From contig CAVVYA010000002.1 in assembly GCA_963752345.1 (NCBI GenBank), forward strand, positions 992,001-1,056,000: 64,000 bases of DNA. Reading direction: 5' to 3'. Shown piece by piece: positions 56,306 through 64,000 of the stretch (positions are counted from its first letter, which is position 1; every line of letters starts with the position of its first letter). Source of the stretch: CAVVYA01 sp963752345 (lineage in GTDB: Bacteria > Pseudomonadota > Alphaproteobacteria > SMXQ01). The notes below the pieces were generated by a model that did no database searches, was not told where the DNA came from, and saw only the letters and a program-made list of their open reading frames with translations. The translations under genes and the position numbers were made by a program.

Positions 56306-57349
56306 CTAGTCTTGGCTCAGCAACGCTGCGACCCGGTCCGTCACGTCCTTCGGCGTGGCATAGACACGCTCGAGCAATTCGTTGATATGCGCCCCGCCGA
56401 CGGGGTTGATTTCGAGCTTCTGCTTGTCGGACGCGGCGAGGAATTCGGGATCCTTCATGGTGGCATCGAAGGCGTCGCGCAGCGCCTTGACGCGCGCGGC
56501 GGGAATGCCCGGCGGTGCCAGGATCGGCCGGCCCATGACCTGCTGCACCAGCACGAGCTCGAGAATCTGCCGATCCGCCGCACTCGTCGCCAGGTCGGTG
56601 ATCAGCGGTACGTCCGGCAGCGTCGGATCCTTCTCCAGGCTGACCTGCATCAGGATCTTCGCCTTGCCGTCCTTGACCCAGGGATTCATCCGGGCGCGGA
56701 ACGCGGGGGATGAACCGCCCGAGGAATGACCGGCGACTTCGCCCTTCTCCATGGCGAACAGCGCCTCCTGGGAACTCTTGTAGCCCTCGATCACCTTGAA
56801 CTTGGTGCCGAACAGGTTGTTCATCAGGCGCGGATAAACCGACGTCGCGGCGGCGCGGCCGGTGCTGCTCACGGTGACCTCGTGCTTCTTGAGGTCGGCC
56901 AGGGTCTGCACCGGCGACGGCTGCCAGATCAGCATGAGGCCGATCTCCTGCTGCGGCGTGCCAATCCAGTTGAACTTGGTGGCCTCGAACTTGGCGCTCT
57001 TGTCGGCCGGGTTGATCAGCGGCTCGATGGCCGATGCGCGGCCGGTCATGCCCAATTCGGAACCATCGCGGGGCGAGACGTTATACAGATAGTTGGCGGC
57101 CACGATGCCGCCGGCGCCCGGCATGTGTTGAACGATGAATGTGGGATTCCCGGGAATATGCTTGCCCATATAGCGCGTCACGATGCGGCTGTAGTCGTCG
57201 TAACCGCCGCCCCCGGCGGATCCCAGAACGTATTTGATCTTTCTGTCCTTGTAGAAGTCCTCGACGGACTGGCCGAGACTTGCGGTGGCGGCGAGCGTGA
57301 CGCCGGCGAGCGCCAAGGCACCGCTTCTGATGGCCGGAGGCAGATTCAC
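56306..57349 (-). CDS. TTT periplasmic receptor (Bug/TctC family)
   Basis: A 347-residue receptor, GTG start at 57349 with GGGAG upstream. Signal peptide ALALAGVTLAATASLGQS, cleft motifs YVLGSAGGGGYDDYSRIVTR and VQHMPGAGGIVAANYLYN. It belongs to the sub-group with LPDVPLITDL but has MEKGEVAGHSSGG in place of MERGEVxGRCG. It is divergent from a LysR gene with 176 bases between, the usual layout of a regulated target. It has its own terminator. Confidence 0.92.
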   Translation of the reverse strand: MNLPPAIRSGALALAGVTLAATASLGQSVEDFYKDRKIKYVLGSAGGGGYDDYSRIVTRYMGKHIPGNPTFIVQHMPGAGGIVAANYLYNVSPRDGSELGMTGRASAIEPLINPADKSAKFEATKFNWIGTPQQEIGLMLIWQPSPVQTLADLKKHEVTVSSTGRAAATSVYPRLMNNLFGTKFKVIEGYKSSQEALFAMEKGEVAGHSSGGSSPAFRARMNPWVKDGKAKILMQVSLEKDPTLPDVPLITDLATSAADRQILELVLVQQVMGRPILAPPGIPAARVKALRDAFDATMKDPEFLAASDKQKLEINPVGGAHINELLERVYATPKDVTDRVAALLSQD

Positions 57350-57525
57350 GGCAAGGCTCCCTGTTCATTTTCTCGATGGCCAGCGCGAGTGCAGCGGCTG
57401 AACTGCGCCGAAGGGGACGAATTATCCGGCCGCTTGACGACTGCCGTCAATCGCCCTCGGATTAAGAACGACTCGCAGATTCCCATAGACATAAACGTTA
57501 TAAATTTGGCATTATTATCACCATT
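57350..57525. promoter_or_regulatory. Divergent promoter region of LysR regulator and receptor
   Basis: The part at 57470-57520 is AT-rich and contains AACGTT at 57498-57503 within ATAAACGTTATAAAT, and further A/T steps that would suit a LysR operator and a promoter. I do not see one unambiguous T-N11-A site. Confidence 0.45.
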
Positions 57526-58455
57526 ATGACTATCAGGCAGCTTCGCTACTTCCTGCGCATCATCGAACTGAAGAGTTTCAGCAAGGCGGCGTCTTATCTG
57601 CACGTCGCGCAGCCCGCGCTCGGCCTGCAGATCCGCAAGCTCGAGGAGGAACTCGGCGTCAAGCTGCTGAACCGCCATTCGCGCGGCATCACGCCGACCG
57701 AAGCCGGCCTGTTGCTGCGCGAGCATGCCAACATCATCCTGCGCCAGATCGAGCGCGCCAAGCTGTCGCTGACCGATCTCTCCGGCCCGCCGCGCGGCAA
57801 GATCGCGGTCGGCGTGACCCCGACCCTCAATCTCATCCTCGCCGCGCAACTGGTCGAGCGCTGCATCAAGGACTATCCCAGCGTGTCGCTGTCGATCGTC
57901 GGCGGCATGAGCGAGGATCTGATGAAGTGGGTCGAGAGCGACCGTCTCGACCTCGCCTTCTCCTACAATCCGTCCGCCGTGCAGGGCCTGGTGTGCGAGC
58001 CGCTGCTCATCGAGGATCTCTGCCTGATCAGTGCGACATCGGCCGCCGTGGGCAACAAGGCGACGGCGACCCTCGAGGAAGCGGCCGACCTGCCGCTCAT
58101 CTTGCCGAGCACGGCATCGGGCCTTCGTTCGCTGGTCGAGGAAGCCGCCAACGAGCGCGGGCTGAAGATCAACACGCTGCTCGAAATCGATTCGGTGACC
58201 GCGACCAAGGAACTGGTGACCAAGGGCATCGGCCACGGCATCCTGCCGCTCGGCGCGGTCAAGCGCGAAGTGGAGGACGGGCGCATCGTGGCGCGCCGCT
58301 TCACCGATCCGAGCCTGTCGCGCCAGATGTATCTGGTCTATTCGGCCAAGCGCCCCGCCTCCAACGCCACCGCCGCGATCCGCGAGATCATGCACGCGGT
58401 GGTGATGGAGAATATCAAAAGCGGCACCTGGGCCTGGCGCCCGGCGGAGACTTGA
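57526..58455 (+). CDS. LysR-family transcriptional regulator
   Basis: A 309-residue LysR protein: the N-terminal helix-turn-helix reads MTIRQLRYFLRIIELKSFSK, ASYLHVAQPALGLQIRKLEE and LLNRHSRGITPTEAG, followed by the linker helix and an effector domain (VGVTPTLNLILAAQLVERC, SVTATKELVTKGIGHGILPL). It most resembles the CbbR/Nac/CatM-like branch. It is divergent from the receptor gene at 56306, which is its most likely target; the effector may be the substrate of the island. Confidence 0.92.
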   Translation: MTIRQLRYFLRIIELKSFSKAASYLHVAQPALGLQIRKLEEELGVKLLNRHSRGITPTEAGLLLREHANIILRQIERAKLSLTDLSGPPRGKIAVGVTPTLNLILAAQLVERCIKDYPSVSLSIVGGMSEDLMKWVESDRLDLAFSYNPSAVQGLVCEPLLIEDLCLISATSAAVGNKATATLEEAADLPLILPSTASGLRSLVEEAANERGLKINTLLEIDSVTATKELVTKGIGHGILPLGAVKREVEDGRIVARRFTDPSLSRQMYLVYSAKRPASNATAAIREIMHAVVMENIKSGTWAWRPAET

Positions 58456-58505
58456 GCCGGCGCCGTTCGTCGCATCATCCCGGCGAGATGTTTTTCACTT
58501 CGTCG

Positions 58506-58581
58506 TGGCCCGACTTGGTCGGGCCATCCAGCGTTTTTGCTCGAAAAAGGAAAAGTCGTGTGCCCCGCACGAGCCGGGGCA
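58506..58581. repeat. REP-like pair of palindromes
   Basis: Two hairpins: TGGCCCGAC/GTCGGGCCA at 58506-58526 (three-base loop) and TGCCCCG/CGGGGCA at 58561-58581, facing each other between a LysR gene and a convergent reductase gene. The second is followed by TGACGC. It resembles the unit in the recO-era gap and is likely a dispersed REP/BIME element. Confidence 0.65.
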
Positions 58582-58634
58582 TGACGCACTTTTCACGGTG
58601 ATTGGTGGCGGACTGTCTAGAGTCGTGCGCCCGA

Positions 58635-59606
58635 TTACAGGTCCAGCACCAGCTTTTCGCCGGGCTTGGCGCGCGAGACGCAGACTTGGATTTTCTTGTT
58701 GGCGGCCTTGTCGGCGTCGCTGAGGAATTCGTCGCGGTGGTCGGCCTGGCCGGAGATCAGGCCGATGGTGCAGGCGCCGCACCAGCCGTCCTCGCAGGCG
58801 TAGGGCAGGCCGTAGCCGTTGTCGAGCAGCACGTCCAAAATCGTGCGGTCTGCCGGGATCGTCAACGTCACACCGCTCTGCGCGAGCTCGACCTCGAAAT
58901 CGTCGCTGGTACGCGCGGCCGCTTCGGCGCGCTGCTCATCCGTCTTGGAACTGGCGAACAGCTCGTAATGCACGCTTTCCGGCGACCAGTGCGACGTTGC
59001 CGCGCGGGTGGCGTTCAGCAGTCCACCGGGACCGCAGACATAGAGATGGGCGTTATGCGGGCGGCTGGCGAACACCTCCTTGAGGTTGATGCCCTTCGAG
59101 ACATCGCCGCCATCGTGATAAAAGGTCACCTTGTCGCCGAGCAGCGCCTGCACCTCGTCGTAGAACGCGGTCTCTTCCTTGGCGCGCGTGCAATAGTAGA
59201 GGTGGAAGTCGGCACCGATCTCCTTCAGACGGTGGCTCATGGAGAGCAGCGGCGTGATGCCGATGCCGCCGCCGAGCAGCAGCGACTTGTCGGCGGTTTC
59301 GATCAGCGGGAAGTTCTGGATCGGCTCGGTCGCCTTGATGGTGATGCCGGGCTGCAGCGCCTCATGCATCCAGCGCGAGCCGCCCTTGCCGGTTTGCTCG
59401 CGCAGGACCGCGGTGACGTAACGGTGCCGCTCCTTCGGATTGTTGGCGAGCGAATAGGAGCGCAGGCCGGTCCCGGTCTTGATGTCGATATGCGCGCCGG
59501 CCTGAAACGGCGGCAGCTCGCCGCCGTTCGCCGCGACGAATTCGAACATCTTGATGTTGGGCGTAAGGCCTTTGACTTCCGTGACCTTAAGCTCGAGCTC
59601 TGCCAT
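58635..59606 (-). CDS. Phthalate-dioxygenase-reductase/VanB-type 2Fe-2S oxidoreductase
   Basis: A 323-residue flavin and iron-sulfur reductase. The order is FMN domain (SYSLANNPKERHRYVTAVL), NAD domain (LLLGGGIGITPLLSMSHRL, LYVCGPGGLLNATRA) and a C-terminal plant-type ferredoxin with Cys ligands in YACEDGWCGACTIGL and IQVCVSRAKPG. Such proteins feed electrons to Rieske oxygenases such as vanillate or phthalate dioxygenase. No oxygenase component is in the window. ATG 59606 has GGAG upstream. Confidence 0.9.
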   Translation of the reverse strand: MAELELKVTEVKGLTPNIKMFEFVAANGGELPPFQAGAHIDIKTGTGLRSYSLANNPKERHRYVTAVLREQTGKGGSRWMHEALQPGITIKATEPIQNFPLIETADKSLLLGGGIGITPLLSMSHRLKEIGADFHLYYCTRAKEETAFYDEVQALLGDKVTFYHDGGDVSKGINLKEVFASRPHNAHLYVCGPGGLLNATRAATSHWSPESVHYELFASSKTDEQRAEAAARTSDDFEVELAQSGVTLTIPADRTILDVLLDNGYGLPYACEDGWCGACTIGLISGQADHRDEFLSDADKAANKKIQVCVSRAKPGEKLVLDL

Positions 59607-59761
59607 CACCAACTCTCCGCCTCGCTTGACTGTTACCGCCGCACTTATAAGCCCGGTTCTGGCGGGCTTATACACTCACCGGGCCGGGTGCGTCCACAGA
59701 TCGCGGAGCCCGTGACCGGCCGCACCCAGGTCGAAAGACCAGCAGTCCGCAATTCAGAAAT

Positions 59762-60026
59762 TCAGGCCTTGGCGGGCGCCGCGCCTGCCTTGGCCGCCTG
59801 CTCCTTGGCGGCGCTCTCCTGGGCCAGCTTCCGCGCCGCCTCCATGCGCGATCTCGGATAGCCCCTGCCCGCCCGCCGCCAGATGCTCGAACAGCTGACG
59901 GCGCATGCGCGGATCCCAGAAATTGCGGATATGAGTCGCGGTTTCCTTCACCGCGAGGTCGTGAGAGTAGGCCTTGAAGAAATCGGAAATCTGGTTCGCC
60001 ATACGAACGATATCACGCACCGACAT
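59762..60026 (-). CDS. fdsD: Formate dehydrogenase delta subunit (one frame change)
   Basis: A small subunit of about 87 residues of NAD-linked soluble formate dehydrogenase. The N-terminal part VRDIVRMANQISDFFKAY and HIRNFWDPRMRRQLFEHL is characteristic. After EIA the frame shifts near 59848 by an extra C; the corrected end is MEAARKLAQESAAKEQAAK with a TGA at 59762-59764, a normal Ala/Lys-rich helix. Its ATG abuts the fdhD stop. Confidence 0.88.
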
Positions 60027-60935
60027 TTAGCTTCGCGCCGCCTCCGTTGTTTCAAACAGGACCACGCCGTCGGGCGACAGGCTGGCCAGCGCCATACCCG
60101 CCTGCCTGGCCAGATCGAGCGCCAGGGAGGTCGGCGCCGAAACGGTCGCCAGATAGGGCACGCCGACCATCGCCGCCTTCTGCACCAGTTCGAAGCTGCA
60201 GCGGCTGGTCATCACCACGAAGCCAGCGCTGAAATCCGTATGGACGCGCGCCAGGGCGCCGATCAGCTTGTCGAGCGCGTTGTGCCGCCCGACATCCTCG
60301 CGCATCAGCAGCACCGCGCCGTCAGGCGCGCACCATGCCGCGCCATGCACCGAGCGGTTCTGCCGGTTGATGATCTGGGTCTCGGGCAAATCGGCGAAGG
60401 CGCGCGCGACGGCGGCGGTCGACAGCTTGAACGAAGCCTTCACCGGGCGCACGGCGCGGATCACCTGATCGAGCCGCTGCACGCCGCACAGCCCGCAGCC
60501 GGTGCGCCCTTCCAGCGAACGCGCCTGGCCGCGCAGCGATGCGCGCTCCGCGATCGTGATATCCACCAGGATGCCGCCTTCGACCGCGGCCACGGCCACG
60601 TCGCGAATGAGGTCCGGCGAGGCCAGCATGCCTTCGGTGAGCGTAAATCCCCAGGCGAAATCCTCGAGATCGCTCGGCGTCGCCATCATCACCACGTGCG
60701 GCTGCTCGTTGTAGAGCAGGTTGACCGGCACTTCCTCGGCCAGTTGCCAGCGCCTGCGGCCGTCGTGATCGCCTTTGCCCGGCACCCTTACCGTCACAAG
60801 CACCGAGCCCACGGCTTTGACGCGCTCCGGCTCCAGGTCCTGGGTGGGCGATGTCGCCAAATCTATCTCCGAACCACCGGTTTCACTCCGCCGCGCCGAC
60901 GGACACCCGTTTGTTCGCGGTCTCGCGCGCTTCAC
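60027..60935 (-). CDS. fdhD: Formate dehydrogenase accessory sulfurtransferase FdhD
   Basis: FdhD passes sulfur from IscS to the molybdenum cofactor of formate dehydrogenase. The product has EEVPVNLLYNEQPHVVMMAT and FAWGFTLTEGML, and the two working Cys in GRTGCGLCGVQ, then REDVGRHNALDKLIGA and VVMTSRCSFELVQKAA. The ATG at 60935 overlaps the end of fdsA by 53 bases; the first 30 residues look unconserved and the real start may be internal. Confidence 0.92.
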   Translation of the reverse strand: MKRARPRTNGCPSARRSETGGSEIDLATSPTQDLEPERVKAVGSVLVTVRVPGKGDHDGRRRWQLAEEVPVNLLYNEQPHVVMMATPSDLEDFAWGFTLTEGMLASPDLIRDVAVAAVEGGILVDITIAERASLRGQARSLEGRTGCGLCGVQRLDQVIRAVRPVKASFKLSTAAVARAFADLPETQIINRQNRSVHGAAWCAPDGAVLLMREDVGRHNALDKLIGALARVHTDFSAGFVVMTSRCSFELVQKAAMVGVPYLATVSAPTSLALDLARQAGMALASLSPDGVVLFETTEAARS

Positions 60936-63724
60936 GCTCGGTCTGCCAGTCGGACTGGTTGTTCGAACGCACCACCTGCACCGCCGTCACCTTGTATTCC
61001 GGGCAGTTGGTCGCCCAGTCGGAATACTCGGTCGTCACCACATTGGCGCTGGTCTCCGGATGGTGGAAGGTGGTGTAGACCACGCCTTGCGGCACGCGGT
61101 CGGTGATATGGGCATGGAGCGTGGTGCCGCCGATGCGGCTGGTCAACGAGATCAGATCGCCCTCGTTGACACCGCGCACCTCGGCATCGTGCGGATGGAT
61201 TTCGAGCACGTCCCTGTCATGCCACACCACATTGGCGGTGCGCCGCGTCTGCGCGCCGACGTTGTACTGGCTGAGGATGCGGCCGGTGGTGAGCAGCAGC
61301 GGGAACGAGCGATTCGAGCGCTCCTCGGTCGGCACGAACTCGGTCAGCATGAAGCGGCCCTTGCCGCGCACGAACTTGTCGATATGCATGATCGGCGTGC
61401 CTTCGGGCGCCGCGTCGTTGCACGGCCACTGCACCGAGCCGAGCCGGTCGAGCTTGTCGAAGCTGACGCCCTTGAAGGTCGGCGTCACGCGCGCGATCTC
61501 GTCCATGATCTCGGACGCCGAATTGTAGTGCATCGGATAGCCCATGGCGGCCGACAGACGGCAGATGGTTTCCCACTCGTCCATGCCCTGCTTCGGGCGC
61601 ATCGCCGGGCGCACCCGGTTGATGCGGCGCTCGGCATTGGTGAAGGTGCCGTCCTTCTCGAGGAACGAGGCGCCCGGGAAGAACACATGGGCATAGGCCG
61701 CAGTCTCGTTGAGGAACAGGTCCTGCACGATGACGCATTCCATGGCGGAGAGGCCGGCGGTGACATGCTTGATGTTGGGATCCGACTGGGCGATGTCCTC
61801 GCCCTGCACCAGCAGGCCCTTGAAGGTGCCTTCGACCGCGGCGTCGAACATGTTCGGGATGCGCAGGCCGGGCTCGGCGTCGAGCGGCTTGTTCCACAAC
61901 TCCTCGAACATGTGGCGCGTGGTGTCGTCCGACACGTGGCGGTAGCCGGAGAACTCGTGCGGGAACGAGCCCATGTCGCACGAGCCCTGCACGTTGTTCT
62001 GGCCGCGCAGCGGATTGAGGCCGACGCCGTCGCGGCCGATATTGCCGGTCGCCATGCACAGGTTCGCCAGGGCCATCACCATGGTCGAGCCCTGGCTGTG
62101 CTCGGTGACGCCCAGCCCGTAGTAGATCGCGCCATTGCCGCCGAGCGCGTAGAGCCGCGCCGCGGCGCGCACGTCGGCCGCCGGCACGCCGGTGATTTCC
62201 TCCAGCGCCTCGGGTGAGTTGCGGTCCTCGGCGACGAATTTCGCCCAGCGCTCGAAATCCTCCGTCTCGCAACGCTCCGCGACGAAGGACTTGTTGACCA
62301 GGCCTTCCGTGACGATCACATGGGACAGCGCATTCATCATGGCGACGTTGGTGCCGGGACGAAGCTGCAGGTGATAGCTCGCCTGCACATGCGGCGTGCG
62401 CACCAGGTCGATGCGGCGCGGATCGATGATGATCAGCTTGGCGCCTTCGCGCAGCCGGCGCTTCATGCGCGAGGCGAACACCGGATGGGCGTCGGTCGGA
62501 TTGGCGCCGATGATGACGATCACGTCGGACTTGGCGACGCTCTTGAAATCCTGCGTGCCGGCGGATGTGCCGAAGGTGGTCTTCAATCCGTAGCCGGTCG
62601 GCGAGTGGCAGACGCGCGCGCAGGTATCGACGTTGTTGTTCTCGAACGCGGCGCGCACCATCTTCTGGATGACGAAGACTTCCTCGTTGGTGCAGCGCGA
62701 CGAGGTGATGGCGCCGATCGAGCCGCGCCCGTATTTCTGCTGGATCGCCTTGAGCCGGTCGGCGGCGAAGCGCGATCGCCTCGTCCCAGCCCACTTCGCG
62801 CCACGGATCGGTGATCTTGTCGCGCACCATGGGCGACATCATGCGGTCCTTGTGGGTGGCGTAGCCCCAGGCGAAGCGGCCCTTGACGCAGGAGTGGCCT
62901 TCGTTGGCGCCGCCGTCCTTGTAAGGCACCATGCGGACGACTTCCTCGCCCTTCATCTCCGCCTTGAACGAGCAGCCGACGCCGCAATAGGCGCAGGTGG
63001 TGAGCACGCTGTGCTCGGCCTGGCCCTGCTCGATGACGGATTTCTCCATCAGCGTCGCCGTCGGGCAGGCCTGCACGCAGGCGCCGCACGACACGCATTC
63101 GGAATCGAGGAAATCCTCGGCGGCGCCGGCCGACACCACGGAGGCGAAGCCGCGCCCGTCGATGGTCAGCGCGAAGGTGCCCTGCACTTCCTCGCAGGCG
63201 CGCACGCAGCGCGAGCAGACGATGCACTTGGCGGGATCGAAGGTGAAATAGGGATTGCTCCCGTCCTTCTCGGCGATCAGATGATTTTCGCCATCGTAGC
63301 CGTAGCGCACCTCGCGCAGGCCGACGACGCCCGCCATGTCCTGCAGTTCGCAGTCGCCATTGGCGGCGCAGGTCAGGCAATCGAGCGGGTGATCGGAGAT
63401 ATAGAGCTCCATCACGCCGCGGCGCAGGCGATGGAGGCGGTCGTTCTCGGTATGCACCTTCATGCCTTGCGCGACCGGCGTGGTGCAGGACGCGGGCGTG
63501 CCGCGCACGCCGTCGATCTCGACCAGGCAGAGGCGGCATGAGCCGAACGATTCGAGACTGTCGGTGGCGCAGAGTTTCGGGATGGCGATGCCGCTTTCCG
63601 CGGCGGCGCGCATGACCGACGTGCCGGCCGGCACCGTAACCGTGCGGCCGTCGATCTCGAGCGTTACGAGAGTGCCGGACGCCCGTTTCGGGGTGCCGTA
63701 GTCCGGTTCCTTGATCACCGTCAT
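60883..63724 (-). CDS. fdsA: NAD-linked formate dehydrogenase alpha subunit (one frame change)
   Basis: The catalytic molybdenum subunit, about 947 codons. The N-terminal NuoG-like part has a 2Fe-2S domain (IPKLCATDSLESFGSCRLC), a His-Cys cluster region (ELYISDHPLDCLTCAANGDC), two 4Fe-4S motifs (CIVCSRCVRACEE, CVSCGACVQACPTA) and then TTCAYCGVGCSF, the cluster of the catalytic domain. An extra base near 62770 breaks the frame after WDEAIA. The remaining Mo-bis-MGD domain (CARVCHSPTGYGL with the Mo-ligand Cys and next-door His; QNNVQGSCDMG) is in the following frame. It oxidises formate to CO2 with NAD. Confidence 0.93.
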
Positions 63725-64000
63725 ACTGCCGACCTCCTGATGTCGCCCGCCTTGGGTCCCAGATTCGACCCGAGCGGCGCCCCTGGAAGATGGGAAGCGC
63801 CGGCCCCTGGCGGCAACCCGAAATCCTCCGGGAAATGGGCGAGCGCGCTCTTGACCGGCATGGGCGTCAGCCCACCGAGAGCGCACAACGAACCATCCTT
63901 CATTATCTCACAAAGGTCATTGAGAAGCTTGAGGTTTTTTTGTGTTTCCCGGCCCGCTTTCAGGCGTTCGATGACCTCCGCGCCGCGCGTCGAGCCGATC
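63721..64000 (-). CDS. fdsB: Formate dehydrogenase beta subunit, C-terminal end (5' part outside window)
   Basis: The frame is open to the right edge. It reads STRGAEVIERLKAG and then LNDLCEIMKDGSLCALGG, the NuoF-like 4Fe-4S region with its last Cys, and SALAHFPEDF. The beta subunit carries FMN and the NAD site of the soluble formate dehydrogenase. The stop overlaps the fdsA start as ATGA. The preceding gene would be expected to be fdsG. Confidence 0.88.
   Translation of the reverse strand, partial: IGSTRGAEVIERLKAGRETQKNLKLLNDLCEIMKDGSLCALGGLTPMPVKSALAHFPEDFGLPPGAGASHLPGAPLGSNLGPKAGDIRRSAV

Noticed and set aside
1..64000. tRNA, rRNA, CRISPR arrays, insertion sequences and prophage genes
   Set aside because: I scanned the intergenic stretches and saw no cloverleaf sequences, regular repeat-spacer pattern, transposase or phage proteins.

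Overview
The window is a 64 kb piece of a high-GC alphaproteobacterial chromosome, probably Hyphomicrobiales (Rhizobiales) or a close relative. The main evidence is gene order: rpoZ, rsh, pdxJ, acpS, lepB, rnc, era, recO and parC run together on the minus strand, flanked by folK, smpB, dapA and a soluble lytic transglycosylase. Other alphaproteobacterial markers are a Bpt-type leucyltransferase, an fds-type soluble formate dehydrogenase and a large set of tripartite tricarboxylate transporter (TTT) receptors.

Layout. (1) 1-5170: end of motA, motB, bpt, a DegP-like protease, an SDR enzyme and a GNAT acetyltransferase. (2) 5103-15815: core information and envelope genes on the minus strand. (3) 15995-21906: NYN protein, uracil-DNA glycosylase, sulfite-oxidase-like enzyme, smpB, dapA and slt. 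(4) 22196-32171: accessory metabolism and envelope genes (zinc alcohol dehydrogenase, TMEM175-like protein, HAD, alpha/beta hydrolase, threonine dehydratase, bactofilin with an M23 peptidase, MFS transporter, two cupins). (5) 32686-58455: a catabolic and uptake island with one TctA/TctB/receptor operon, one fused TctA-TctB permease, six further receptors, UbiX, UbiD, a ThDP enzyme, an aldehyde dehydrogenase, an ornithine-cyclodeaminase-like protein, an amidohydrolase-like protein, an orphan ABC binding protein and a LysR regulator. (6) 58635-64000: a 2Fe-2S reductase and the end of an NAD-linked molybdenum formate dehydrogenase operon (fdsB, fdsA, fdhD, fdsD).

How it may work together (inference): the island looks built to capture carboxylates with many interchangeable periplasmic receptors feeding two membrane permeases. 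The substrate could then be decarboxylated by a UbiD enzyme whose prenylated flavin is made by the local UbiX, and processed by the ThDP enzyme and the aldehyde dehydrogenase. The substrate cannot be read from the sequence.

An important caveat: about 18 genes, several of them essential, are broken by roughly thirty single-base frame changes, almost all of them one extra base. I read these as consensus errors in the sequence rather than real gene decay. The genes are annotated over their full extent with the break points stated. No tRNA, rRNA, CRISPR array, insertion sequence or phage gene was found.
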